DNA of 64,000 nucleotides from Pseudoalteromonas marina (GCF_000238335.3 NZ_AHCB03000005.1:930001-994000), one strand, 5' to 3'. Counted from the first letter of the stretch, positions 7,814 to 16,961 are shown. A program made the numbers and translations. The notes: generated by a model not told the origin, from the letters alone.

Positions 7814-9383
7814 AGCCCTTTCTAATATTTTAATTTTGAAGGCAAGCAGTTTCACTTTTTGGGTGAGCATTGTAATGACGTTTGCTTACAATTTGGTGCT
7901 GCTAGAGTATGTTAATCAAAACACCAATGTATGGAGCACTAGCGGACTTGGAATATTGCTATCAACTGTTGTTATAGTATTTATCTTTTCATACACCATA
8001 TTTTCATTGCTAGCCCTGACTTCACCAAAAATTCTGAAGCTCTTTCTCGTAACAATTACGATAATAAATGCTTTCGCCATATATTACATGAGCAACTATC
8101 AAGTGGTGCTAGATAGAACCATGATGGGAAATATATTTAATACCCGCTATTCTGAATCTATTGAACTACTCTCTGTAAGCTTGATTTTCCCAACAATAGT
8201 ATTGGGTTTAATTCCAGCTTGTTTTGTAGCCTTAATTCAAATTAAACAAGTTGATAGAGTAAAAATATTAAGTAACGCGTCAATTGCATTAATATTCGCT
8301 TTTGCATTCTTGTATACGAACTCTACAAGTTGGCTTTGGATTGATAAGCATGCAAGTGTATTAGGCGGAAAGATTTTACCTTGGTCATACATAATAAATT
8401 CAGGTAGATATTACTCATCTATAAATAGAACAACTGACGGACAGAAAGCGTTGCCTGATGGCAATTTTCCGGATAACAATAAAACAGTCTTTGTATTGGT
8501 CATTGGTGAAACGGCTCGTGCTGCCAATTTCTCATTATACGGCTATTCCAAATTAACTAACCCAAAGCTCACTGAACAGTCTAATCTACTGGTGCTAAAC
8601 AATACAAAATCCTGCACTACCTATACTACAGGCTCTCTAGCATGTATTTTAGCGCCTAGTGATCAATACTTAGACTATGAAGCACTGCCTACTTATTTAA
8701 CTCGACATGGCGTTGATGTGCAGTGGCGAACCAATAACTGGGGTGAACCACCAATTAAAGTTACAAGTTATGTTGAGGCTAGTGAATTACGAGCTGACTG
8801 TGTGGGAGAAGGCTGTAAGTTAGATGAAGTGCTACTAACTAACTTAATCAATACAATTGAATCCTCTGATAAACAAAAAGTCTTTGTTGTTTTGCATACT
8901 AAAGGGAGTCATGGACCAAGCTACTATTCACGATACACAAAAGACTTTAACCAATTCACACCTGTTTGCAACGATGAAGAAATTAGCAAATGTAGCCCGG
9001 ATGAGTTGATTAATGCCTACGACAATACCCTGCTGTATACCGATCATTTTTTGACGACACTTATAACGGAGTTACAAACATTAGCGAATACTTCATCAGC
9101 TATGATGTACATTTCTGATCATGGTGAGTCACTTGGTGAGCATGGACTTTACTTGCATGGCACACCATATTCATTTGCACCTGATTATCAAAAAGACATC
9201 CCTTTTTTATTTTGGGCATCTGATACTTTTTTAGATTCAAAAGGTTTAAAGCTGGAAGATCTAACTCAAGCTGAAAGCCATAATCAGTTTAACGTCTTTC
9301 ATACTGTTTTAGGTGTGTTTAGCTTTGAATCATCAATATATGATAGTACGCTTGATGTATTGCATAACTCTGGTGAACATTAA
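7803..9383 (+). CDS. EptA-type phosphoethanolamine transferase, divergent paralogue
   Basis: 526 aa. About five N-terminal membrane helices (residues ~15-175) precede a periplasmic alkaline-phosphatase-like domain. Metal and catalytic landmarks are present: GETARAANFSLYGY, a Thr-rich nucleophile segment SCTTYTTGSLAC (T275 the likely acceptor), GSHGPSYY, and SDHGESLGEHG (D439/H440) followed by YLHG. The nucleophile segment differs from the canonical SCGTATAVSVPCMF seen in the second copy at 11977, so the acceptor lipid or sugar may differ. It is expected to move phosphoethanolamine from phosphatidylethanolamine to lipid A or another envelope glycan. Overlaps the PAP2 gene; followed closely by the DUF3108 gene. 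Confidence 0.88.
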   Translation: MNTKALSNILILKASSFTFWVSIVMTFAYNLVLLEYVNQNTNVWSTSGLGILLSTVVIVFIFSYTIFSLLALTSPKILKLFLVTITIINAFAIYYMSNYQVVLDRTMMGNIFNTRYSESIELLSVSLIFPTIVLGLIPACFVALIQIKQVDRVKILSNASIALIFAFAFLYTNSTSWLWIDKHASVLGGKILPWSYIINSGRYYSSINRTTDGQKALPDGNFPDNNKTVFVLVIGETARAANFSLYGYSKLTNPKLTEQSNLLVLNNTKSCTTYTTGSLACILAPSDQYLDYEALPTYLTRHGVDVQWRTNNWGEPPIKVTSYVEASELRADCVGEGCKLDEVLLTNLINTIESSDKQKVFVVLHTKGSHGPSYYSRYTKDFNQFTPVCNDEEISKCSPDELINAYDNTLLYTDHFLTTLITELQTLANTSSAMMYISDHGESLGEHGLYLHGTPYSFAPDYQKDIPFLFWASDTFLDSKGLKLEDLTQAESHNQFNVFHTVLGVFSFESSIYDSTLDVLHNSGEH

Positions 9384-9388
9384 AAATT

Positions 9389-10147
9389 ATGTTGCTCTAC
9401 AACAGCGTTATTAAAATTATTATATTGGTAATGCTTTATTTTGCATTGCCATTAACTGCTGCCCCTCTTATTAATAATGGTTCTGAAGAAGCATCTGGAT
9501 TGAATTTATATACTGCGAAATACAGTGTATTACGAGGCAAGAAAAAATATGGTCGAGCCACAAGAACACTAAATAAAAATAACGCTTCTTATTCGCTATC
9601 ATTCAATAGTAGCGCATCAATTTTTTTCTATAGCATAGATACGAGTGAAACAAGTACTTTTCTATGGCAGAGCAATAAAGTAGCGTTACTGAGCTATGAG
9701 GGGAAAGATTCGAGAACCTTTAAAAAAGATAAACATTTACAGTTAAAATTTGATCATAATAACCAAACTTTAATAACTAAAAATAATGGCGATATTAGTG
9801 AACACAAATTAACGGATGGCGTGTTAGACCCACTATTTGTGTTTGAAAAGTTAAGACTTGACGCACTGGAAAACGATGGGTTTTCTAATGTAAAACAATT
9901 GCATTACACCGTATATGATACAAGTGGCTTCAAAGAATATAACTTCCTGAATGGTGGACGAGTTACTATTGACACACCTCTTGGGGAACTTAATTGCATA
10001 AAATTAAGCAGGATTAGAAAAAACAGCACGAGAAAAACATATATTTGGCTGGCAATTGATAACGACTATATTCCTGTAAAGCTTTTACAAGAACACAAGG
10101 AAGAAGAAGTCGCGACATTACTAATAAGTTCTATTGATAAGCATTAA
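9389..10147 (+). CDS. DUF3108-family periplasmic protein
   Basis: 252 aa with an N-terminal hydrophobic signal (residues ~7-25, ending near LTAAP). The body is nearly all beta strand, with the pattern YTAKYSVLRGKKKYGRATRTL ... VTIDTPLGELNCIKLSR ... TYIWLAIDNDYIPVKLLQ, the signature of DUF3108 (an LolA/LolB-like half-barrel). Family members are thought to bind or chaperone lipids, but no role is established. Only 5 bp separate it from the transferase gene upstream, so it is probably the third gene of that operon. Confidence 0.72.
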   Translation: MLLYNSVIKIIILVMLYFALPLTAAPLINNGSEEASGLNLYTAKYSVLRGKKKYGRATRTLNKNNASYSLSFNSSASIFFYSIDTSETSTFLWQSNKVALLSYEGKDSRTFKKDKHLQLKFDHNNQTLITKNNGDISEHKLTDGVLDPLFVFEKLRLDALENDGFSNVKQLHYTVYDTSGFKEYNFLNGGRVTIDTPLGELNCIKLSRIRKNSTRKTYIWLAIDNDYIPVKLLQEHKEEEVATLLISSIDKH

Positions 10148-10285
10148 GAGTAATAGCTGCATAAACTCCTTACTAATCAAAGATAAAAAGCTACATTTAT
10201 AACTTCTAGTTAACTTCATTAACTAATTATAGAAACTCAATAATAGGAAAGTTCCTTAAAGCAAAAATTGCAAAACTTTGCCAAT

Positions 10286-10332
10286 TATCAGTTTAAGCTA
10301 AGCAAATCTTAAGTTAACAAAATTACCATAAA
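10286..10332 (+). promoter_or_regulatory. PmrA-like triple-hexamer box, Omp85/eptA/dgkA operon
   Basis: TATCAG (10286), GCTAAG (10297) and CTTAAG (10308) are spaced 11 bp apart. A CATAAA -10 begins 13 bp after the last hexamer (10327). The layout is the same as at 6889. Confidence 0.65.
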
Positions 10333-10356
10333 GTCATACTCAGAAGAGGTGTATTT

Positions 10357-11967
10357 ATGAAAAAGCATTTTGTTATCAGCCTATTTGCAACATCGCTAAT
10401 TTGGTTAACTTGTAGAGTACAAGCAGCAGATGCAACTGACGATAATTGTAATCAAAAAGATAAAATAGAATTAAAGACTAACGATATTTTTAATCTAGAA
10501 GACCCCGACACCATTTTTCTCCATCGCTGGGCTAACTTTTTTCATATCAAAACCAAAAATAAAACGCTTTACAATGAAGCTGCATTTTTCATCAAAAAGT
10601 GCGATGTAAGCCAAGCAGATCTTGAAGAACTGGAACGCCACCTCAGAGGTAAAAAATACATAAGAGATGCACGAGTATCTCGAAACGAGAACTCTGACAA
10701 AATCACAGTTGAAACATGGGATAACTGGTCACTAATGCCAACAGTAGATTTTGGCCGTAAGGGGGGAAAGAATAAATACGCTATTGGCATCAAAGACAGG
10801 AATTTCTTAGGCTTGGGTATAGACGCTGAGCTTGAATCGTTTACCAATGATCAACGCAGTGGGTATAAATTTAAAACACACTTTCCCTTATTTCTTAATA
10901 ATAATATTAACGCGCAAGTTAACCTAACCAACAGCGACGATGGCACATCTGAATCAGTATTCATAAAGAAGGGCTTTGTAAGTTTTGATACCAACAATGC
11001 ATTTAATGTTGGCTTTGATAACTTTAAGCAAGTAGATACTCAATACAAACTTGGCAAAACTTACAACAAATTTGAACACATTCAACGTTACTCAACAGCT
11101 AGCTGGCAATGGCTTAAAAATGACTCCAAGGAAGATACATTAAGATTTGGTATTGGCTTTACCAATGAGCAGCATGAATTTTCAGTAATTAATGAGATAC
11201 AAAATCCCGAACTAATTTCTGTAGCACCTTCAAATAGAGGGTTTATGTACCCTTATCTTAGTGTTGAGTATTTGCAAAAAGACTTCAGAAAACTTTCTAA
11301 CCTCAACCTGATAAATCATATAGAAGACTTCAATCTGGGGTGGAATTTAACAACTCAGGTTGGCACTGATATCGGAAATACAGATACCTCACCAACATTA
11401 CTTTGGCGATCCAGTTTAACAAAGGGCATAGAAATATTTGATGATGCTTTTTGGTTTATTACTGCAACCTTAGATGGGGAAATTTACAGTGATTCCGACA
11501 ATTCAAATAGAACTGTATTAAGCCTCAATAATGAATACTTTCATAAAATAAATGATAGCTGGGGTGCTTATTTAAAAAACAGCAGTCAATTTAGTGAAAA
11601 TCAATTTCAAGACAGCCCTATTGTATTAGGTGGTGAAACTGGCTTACGGGGTTACCCATTACAATACAGACATGGCGATCATAGCACTCAATTTACGGCT
11701 GAAGCTCGTTATTATCCTCACATCAATATCTATAAATTAGTTGAGTTAGGCGGAGCTATTTTCGTCGATACAGGCAGAGTTTTTGGTAGTTCAGATAATA
11801 CCAACGACCAAGCTTCGTGGATGACTTCCGTAGGCATAGGCGCTCGATTTTATTCGACGCAAACCAGCGAAGCTCGCGTAATACATTTAGATATCATCAA
11901 GCCAATGACCTCAGATCAAAACGTCAATGGTATCGAATTTCGTATCACTACAAAGCATTCATTTTAA
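10357..11967 (+). CDS. Omp85/BamA-superfamily outer-membrane barrel with one POTRA-like domain
   Basis: 536 aa. After a signal peptide (~23 aa) comes one POTRA-like domain at about residues 60-125, with the typical end RGKKYIRDARVSRNENSDKITVETWDNWS. A 16-strand-type barrel follows, with the superfamily motif GETGLRGYP (variant of the (V/I)RGF/Y lock) near residue 427 and a terminal Phe. It is much shorter than BamA (five POTRAs) and resembles an uncharacterised family found in Vibrio and Shewanella. Promoter box at 10286 and good ribosome-binding site; followed at 9 bp by an eptA homologue, which suggests an envelope-remodelling role. Confidence 0.85.
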   Translation: MKKHFVISLFATSLIWLTCRVQAADATDDNCNQKDKIELKTNDIFNLEDPDTIFLHRWANFFHIKTKNKTLYNEAAFFIKKCDVSQADLEELERHLRGKKYIRDARVSRNENSDKITVETWDNWSLMPTVDFGRKGGKNKYAIGIKDRNFLGLGIDAELESFTNDQRSGYKFKTHFPLFLNNNINAQVNLTNSDDGTSESVFIKKGFVSFDTNNAFNVGFDNFKQVDTQYKLGKTYNKFEHIQRYSTASWQWLKNDSKEDTLRFGIGFTNEQHEFSVINEIQNPELISVAPSNRGFMYPYLSVEYLQKDFRKLSNLNLINHIEDFNLGWNLTTQVGTDIGNTDTSPTLLWRSSLTKGIEIFDDAFWFITATLDGEIYSDSDNSNRTVLSLNNEYFHKINDSWGAYLKNSSQFSENQFQDSPIVLGGETGLRGYPLQYRHGDHSTQFTAEARYYPHINIYKLVELGGAIFVDTGRVFGSSDNTNDQASWMTSVGIGARFYSTQTSEARVIHLDIIKPMTSDQNVNGIEFRITTKHSF

Positions 11968-11976
11968 GGTGTAATA

Positions 11977-13659
11977 ATGAACAAAGCTTTAGTTTTTCTA
12001 AAAAATATCACACTTACCACCAATCAGTTAGTAATGGTCACTTGTGCATATGTAACATTGGTGTTGAACGCTCCGTTTATTTTAAAAACGTCTTCTGCAA
12101 TATTAGCACTTAGTGAGTATAATATTTTCTTCTTACTATCTGTCCCAATATTCCTCCTGTCATTATCGGTCATATTTCAATGCTTCTTTGCATTTCGTTG
12201 GATAACTAAACCTATACTAATACTACTAGTACTAACATCTTCCCTTGTTTTTTATAGCACAGTGACCTACGGCATTGTTTTTGACTATGGGATGATACAA
12301 AACACATTTGAAACTGACAAAGCCGAAGCACTTTCATATGTTAACTTTTCTGCTTGTGTATTTTTTGTTGTCTTAGGTATTCTGCCATCAATACTGATTG
12401 CGAAAGTAAAGCTCACATATTCATCCTTCATGGGAGAGTTGCTATCCAGAGCTAAGTTAATCACAGGTAGTTTTGCCACCATTTTTTTAATAGCAATCGT
12501 TTTTTATTCTAGCTATGCATCAATTGGAAGAAATAACCGTGATTTGATCGGCTATTTAACTCCCTATGCGTTAATTGATTCTACGGTGAAATATGCAAAC
12601 AGAAATTATCTCTATCCGCCTTTAAAGTTTACTTTACTAGATACTTCGCCAACTATTTCTAGTGCGAATAACACTAAAAGCATTACCGTTTTGGTGCTTG
12701 GAGAAACAGCTCGCACCCAAAACTTTTCTCTAAATGGTTATGACAAACCTACCAATAGCCAAACCAAAGACTTAGGCGTTGTTTCTTTTAAAGATGTTAC
12801 CTCATGTGGCACAGCAACAGCGGTATCTGTTCCCTGTATGTTTTCTAGATTAAACAAAGAAGACTATGAAAAACGAGTGGCTACAGCTCAACAGAATGCC
12901 ATCGATTTAATTCATTTGGCTGGGGCCGAAGTCTTTTGGATTAGTAACAATAATGGTAGCTGTAAGGGGGTTTGTGCTCGTGTCAAAACTGAGCAAATTT
13001 CAACAAATAGTAATAAGGCATTATGCGATGGTGAATATTGCTTTGATGAGGTGTTGGTTGAAGCATTAAGAAATAAACTTCATTCATTGAAAAGCGACAA
13101 TACACTAATAGTACTTCATATGATCGGCTCTCATGGACCAACTTACTACCGACGCTACCCCAAAGATAAACGAGTATTTTCTCCTGACTGTCAACGTAGT
13201 GATATCCAAAATTGTAGTCAAGAGGAACTGGTTAATACCTACAACAACACTATTGCTTATACTGATTTAGTCTTGTCAGAAATCATCACAGAACTTGCAG
13301 CATTGAGCAATGAGAACAATATCAAAACATCAATGATTTATGTTTCTGATCACGGTGAATCTTTGGGCGAAAGTGGCGTGTATTTACATGGTTTACCTTA
13401 CGCATTTGCACCAGAAGAACAAACAAAAGTGCCATTGATTTATTGGGGGGATAAATTACATCACAAAGCCAAGTTAGATTGTTTAAATAAAATTAGTGAA
13501 CAGCCTATATCTCATGACAACGTATTCGATATTTTACTTGCTGAAATGCAAGTAAAGTCAAAAGTTTATCAACCTAAAAACAACCCTTTTAATCATTGTA
13601 CTAATGGTGTTTCCGTAGCAAATGCAAAGTCACCAACAATTTCTCAAGGAGTAAACTAA
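11977..13659 (+). CDS. eptA: EptA-type phosphoethanolamine transferase, canonical
   Basis: 560 aa, five N-terminal membrane helices and a periplasmic catalytic domain. The nucleophile segment is the textbook SCGTATAVSVPCMFS with T281 as acceptor, as in EptA and MCR enzymes. Other metal ligands are in GETARTQNFSLNGY, GSHGPTYYRRYP and SDHGESLGESG (D458/H459), followed by YLHGLPYAFAP. Cys pairs (CKGVC, LCDGEYC, CQRSDIQNC) match the disulfides of this family. It should add phosphoethanolamine to lipid A phosphates, lowering negative charge and polymyxin binding. It sits directly upstream of dgkA, which recycles the diacylglycerol that the reaction releases. Confidence 0.92.
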   Translation: MNKALVFLKNITLTTNQLVMVTCAYVTLVLNAPFILKTSSAILALSEYNIFFLLSVPIFLLSLSVIFQCFFAFRWITKPILILLVLTSSLVFYSTVTYGIVFDYGMIQNTFETDKAEALSYVNFSACVFFVVLGILPSILIAKVKLTYSSFMGELLSRAKLITGSFATIFLIAIVFYSSYASIGRNNRDLIGYLTPYALIDSTVKYANRNYLYPPLKFTLLDTSPTISSANNTKSITVLVLGETARTQNFSLNGYDKPTNSQTKDLGVVSFKDVTSCGTATAVSVPCMFSRLNKEDYEKRVATAQQNAIDLIHLAGAEVFWISNNNGSCKGVCARVKTEQISTNSNKALCDGEYCFDEVLVEALRNKLHSLKSDNTLIVLHMIGSHGPTYYRRYPKDKRVFSPDCQRSDIQNCSQEELVNTYNNTIAYTDLVLSEIITELAALSNENNIKTSMIYVSDHGESLGESGVYLHGLPYAFAPEEQTKVPLIYWGDKLHHKAKLDCLNKISEQPISHDNVFDILLAEMQVKSKVYQPKNNPFNHCTNGVSVANAKSPTISQGVN

Positions 13660-13662
13660 TCC

Positions 13663-14028
13663 GTGTTTGATAGTGAAAACAAGCCTAAAGGTTTTAATCG
13701 AGTTTATCTCGCAACATTAAATTCAACTAGAGCGTTCAAATGGCTCCTAAGGAATGAAGCCGCATTCAGACAAGAGTTACTGTTGCTCATATTGTCGATC
13801 CCCGTAACTTTCTTGTTCAATATTACACTGAAAGAGCAACTCATACTTATCATTGCGGTACTGTTCATTATGTTTACCGAGATAGTAAATACTGCAATAG
13901 AGGCAGTCGTTGACCGTATTGGTTTCGAAATACACCCACTGTCAGGTTTAGCGAAAGATTTAGGGTCTGCCGCAGTATTAGTGAGTATAGTGATTGCTAT
14001 ATGTATTTGGTTGGTAGTTCTTTTTTAA
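13663..14028 (+). CDS. dgkA: diacylglycerol kinase
   Basis: 121 aa, GTG start 4 bp after the eptA stop with AAGGA upstream. Three membrane helices and the DgkA signature are present: RNEAAFRQELLLL, then EIVNTAIEAVVDRIG with the catalytic Glu and Asn. It phosphorylates diacylglycerol to phosphatidic acid in the inner membrane. Linkage to eptA is well known in other bacteria and is functionally logical, because EptA leaves diacylglycerol behind. Confidence 0.94.
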   Translation: MFDSENKPKGFNRVYLATLNSTRAFKWLLRNEAAFRQELLLLILSIPVTFLFNITLKEQLILIIAVLFIMFTEIVNTAIEAVVDRIGFEIHPLSGLAKDLGSAAVLVSIVIAICIWLVVLF

Positions 14029-14055
14029 TGACATACTCACATAGAGGAATTTTAT

Positions 14056-14814
14056 ATGAATAAACAATTTAACGATGCTCTGATAAAAGTACCTCAATTA
14101 ACAATAGGGTTTTGGATAATAAAAATACTCGCGACTACGTTAGGTGAAACAGGTGGTGATGCTGTTTCAATGTCAATGAATTTGGGCTATTTAGTTGGAA
14201 CTGTAATCTTTATGTCCTTTTTTATTGCTGCTGTTATTATGCAAGTAAAATCTACAAAATTTAGCCCGTTTATTTATTGGATCACTATTATTGCATCAAC
14301 GACAGTGGGGACAACACTTGCTGATTTTGCCGATAGATCGTTGGGAATTGGGTATTTAGGAGGTTCAACTCTATTAGCTACTCTCTTAATTATTACATTA
14401 GCTATTTGGTATAGAACAATTGGAAGTATCAGTGTTTCTTCTATTGACAACCCTAAAGCTGAATCGTTTTACTGGTTAACCATTATGTTTTCTCAAACAC
14501 TTGGGACTGCACTGGGAGACTGGACTGCTGATACTGCTGGATTGGGTTATATTGGAGCTGCATATATTTTCAGTACAGGCTTAGGAATTGTATTAACCCT
14601 ATATATGTTCACTAAAGTATCTAGAACAATGTTATTTTGGCTTGCATTTGTTTTGACTCGTCCCTTAGGCGCGGTTGTTGGTGACTTTTTAGACAAGCCT
14701 GTTGCGCACGGTGGTTTGGAATTGAGTAGATATTCAGCTACCGCGACACTACTGTTTGTAATAGTAGTTTTGATCATACTTCTACCTCAACGACCTGCTT
14801 TAAAACAACATTAA
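14056..14814 (+). CDS. DUF347-repeat membrane protein (COG4705-like)
   Basis: 252 aa, about eight membrane helices arranged as four repeats. Each repeat has an aromatic/hydrophobic start and a (T)xGxxxGD/AD core: FWIIKILATTLGETGGD, YWITIIASTTVGTTLADF, YWLTIMFSQTLGTALGDW and FWLAFVLTRPLGAVVGDF. This is the DUF347 repeat family, whose function is unknown; the regular acidic residues inside the membrane hint at ion or small-molecule transport. GAGGAA ribosome-binding site; 27 bp after dgkA, so probably the last gene of the operon that starts at 10357. Confidence 0.82.
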   Translation: MNKQFNDALIKVPQLTIGFWIIKILATTLGETGGDAVSMSMNLGYLVGTVIFMSFFIAAVIMQVKSTKFSPFIYWITIIASTTVGTTLADFADRSLGIGYLGGSTLLATLLIITLAIWYRTIGSISVSSIDNPKAESFYWLTIMFSQTLGTALGDWTADTAGLGYIGAAYIFSTGLGIVLTLYMFTKVSRTMLFWLAFVLTRPLGAVVGDFLDKPVAHGGLELSRYSATATLLFVIVVLIILLPQRPALKQH

Positions 14815-14822
14815 TGTCTAAT

Positions 14823-14869
14823 TATCAGTTTTAATTAAGCAATTCTTAAGTTTAACCTAATACAGTAAA
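14823..14869 (+). promoter_or_regulatory. PmrA-like triple-hexamer box, ltaS-like gene
   Basis: TATCAG (14823), ATTAAG (14834) and CTTAAG (14845) are spaced 11 bp apart. The -10-like AGTAAA (14864) begins 13 bp after the last hexamer. This is the fourth box of the series and the closest to the PmrA consensus (TTAAG-N5-CTTAAG). Confidence 0.65.
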
Positions 14870-14898
14870 CATCGTGTTATTCACTAAAAAGAATTGCG

Positions 14899-16869
14899 AT
14901 GTTTACTTCTATCTACAGCTTTATCAGACCATTCCTACTATTCTCTGTTTCTGTCATGCTATTCCTAACCTTAGTACGAACAGGGTTGGCTATCTGGCAA
15001 TTAGATAGATTTAATGACTTAAATAGTATATGGAGCCTAATCACAAATGGCTTTCGTATAGACTTAAGTAGCGTAGGTTACTTATGCGCCATCCCGGCGT
15101 TATTGCACCCTTGGGTGTCAAAAACTAGATTTCAAGAATATTGGTCATTGGTTTTGCGAATTTGGTTTTTGATCTGCTTTATGGGCATATTGTTTTTTGA
15201 ATTAGCAACGCCCGCATTTATCAATGAATACGGCTTTAGACCAAACAGGCTATTTATTGAATATCTAGCTTATCCTGATGAAGTGTCTAAAATGCTGGTG
15301 AATGGTCATTTGATAACAATATTGATAGTGTTTGCTCTATTGCTATTTCCTGTTAAAAAAATATGGCAGTTTACTGATCACGTAGTCTCTAACAAAGTAA
15401 AAGAAGATAACGCAGCAATCGGAAGTAGGCTGGTTTCTTGTTTGATGCTTTTTGTAATAATTGCTTTATCTGCACGAGGGACATTAGGCCACAGACCAAT
15501 CAATCCTGCCTTAGTGTACTTTTCCACTGACCCACTAGTTAATTCACTTACATTAAATTCGACCTACAGTGTTGCTTATGCGCTTAATCAATTCGGTGAT
15601 GAAAAAAATGCAGCTAAGTTGTATGGCAAGATGGAAGATGATCGAGTTATTGAGCTAGTTCGTCAGGAGTCAAAACAACCTTTAGACAGCTTCAAAAACG
15701 ATAACTTACCCACTTTAAGTAAGCGCTCTCCGAGCTTTAAGGGGCAACCAAAAAACTTGGTAATTATCCTTGAAGAAAGCTTAGGTGCCCAATATGTATC
15801 ATCTCTTGGTGGAATCCCGCTGACACCTGAAATTGATAAATTAAATCAAGAAGGTTGGGCATTTAAACGATTATACGCAACAGGCACTCGCTCCGTTAGA
15901 GGTATTGAAGCGGTTATAACTGGCTTTACTCCAACTCCCTCTAGGGCAGTAGTTAAGTTAGACAAATCGCAAAAGGACTTCTTTACTATTGCATCTCTGC
16001 TAAAAGAAAATGGTTATGAGACTCAATTTATTTATGGTGGAGAAAGTCATTTCGACAACATGAAAAGCTTCTTTCTAGGAAACGGTTTTACAGACATTGT
16101 TGACTTTAATGATATTGAAAACCCACAATTTGTAGCGTCTTGGGGGGCAAGCGATGGTGATTTGTTTAATCAAGCTGATATTGAGTTAACTAAGCTTCAT
16201 AACGAAGGAAAACCATTTTTTAGCTTCATATTTACGTCAAGTAACCATGATCCATTTGAAATTCCTGACGGTATTGTTACCTCTATCCAGTATAGCGATA
16301 AACAATTGACGAAGTATGATGACAAAGAATTACTGCGCCATAAAGCCATACAATATGCAGATTATGCCTTAGGACAATTTATTGCAAAAGCAAAGATGCA
16401 AGCCTATTGGGAAAACACAATATTCCTCGTTGTTGCCGACCATGATGCAAGAGCAATGGGTAAAGATCTTGTTCCTATTAACAATTTCCATATTCCGGGT
16501 GTGATCCTAAACTCAGGTAAAGAACCCACTTTAGATCAACGAATAGTCAGTCAAATCGATTTAGCACCAACTCTTTTGTCATTAATGGGTATAGAGAATA
16601 TTTCACCAATGTTAGGTCAAGACCTAACAGTTCCAACGGCTTCTAATAGAGCTATGATGCAGTATGCAGAGAATTTTGCTTATATGGTTAATGATGAAGT
16701 AACCATCCTTCAGCCAAGTAAAGCACCTTTGAACTTTCAATATAATTATGAACTCAACACACTATCACCAATAGATGTTAATCATGATACTTCAGAAATT
16801 GCATTGGCCCATGTATTGTGGGGAAGTTTGGCGTATAAAAACTATTGGTATTCTCAGCAGGGAAAATAA
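14899..16869 (+). CDS. LTA synthase/MdoB-like phosphoglycerol transferase
   Basis: 656 aa. Five membrane helices occupy residues ~1-215, followed by a periplasmic sulfatase-fold domain (~285-600). Key segments: NLVIILEESLGAQYVSS (metal-binding Glu), ATGTRSVRGIEAVITGF (Thr/Ser-rich segment with the family nucleophile, near T330), FTSSNHDPFEIP and VADHDARAMG (metal Asp/His). Gram-negative members transfer phosphoglycerol from phosphatidylglycerol to periplasmic glucans or outer-membrane glycolipids. It stands alone behind its own triple-hexamer box, so it appears to be a separately transcribed member of the same regulon as the eptA genes. Confidence 0.86.
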   Translation: MFTSIYSFIRPFLLFSVSVMLFLTLVRTGLAIWQLDRFNDLNSIWSLITNGFRIDLSSVGYLCAIPALLHPWVSKTRFQEYWSLVLRIWFLICFMGILFFELATPAFINEYGFRPNRLFIEYLAYPDEVSKMLVNGHLITILIVFALLLFPVKKIWQFTDHVVSNKVKEDNAAIGSRLVSCLMLFVIIALSARGTLGHRPINPALVYFSTDPLVNSLTLNSTYSVAYALNQFGDEKNAAKLYGKMEDDRVIELVRQESKQPLDSFKNDNLPTLSKRSPSFKGQPKNLVIILEESLGAQYVSSLGGIPLTPEIDKLNQEGWAFKRLYATGTRSVRGIEAVITGFTPTPSRAVVKLDKSQKDFFTIASLLKENGYETQFIYGGESHFDNMKSFFLGNGFTDIVDFNDIENPQFVASWGASDGDLFNQADIELTKLHNEGKPFFSFIFTSSNHDPFEIPDGIVTSIQYSDKQLTKYDDKELLRHKAIQYADYALGQFIAKAKMQAYWENTIFLVVADHDARAMGKDLVPINNFHIPGVILNSGKEPTLDQRIVSQIDLAPTLLSLMGIENISPMLGQDLTVPTASNRAMMQYAENFAYMVNDEVTILQPSKAPLNFQYNYELNTLSPIDVNHDTSEIALAHVLWGSLAYKNYWYSQQGK

Positions 16870-16961
16870 TACTCAACGATAAGTTTAATCAAAAATGAGA
16901 TGGTGAACATCTGTAGTCGCAATTAGTTTTAAGATGTAATATTGCAGTCGAAAGACCGAAA

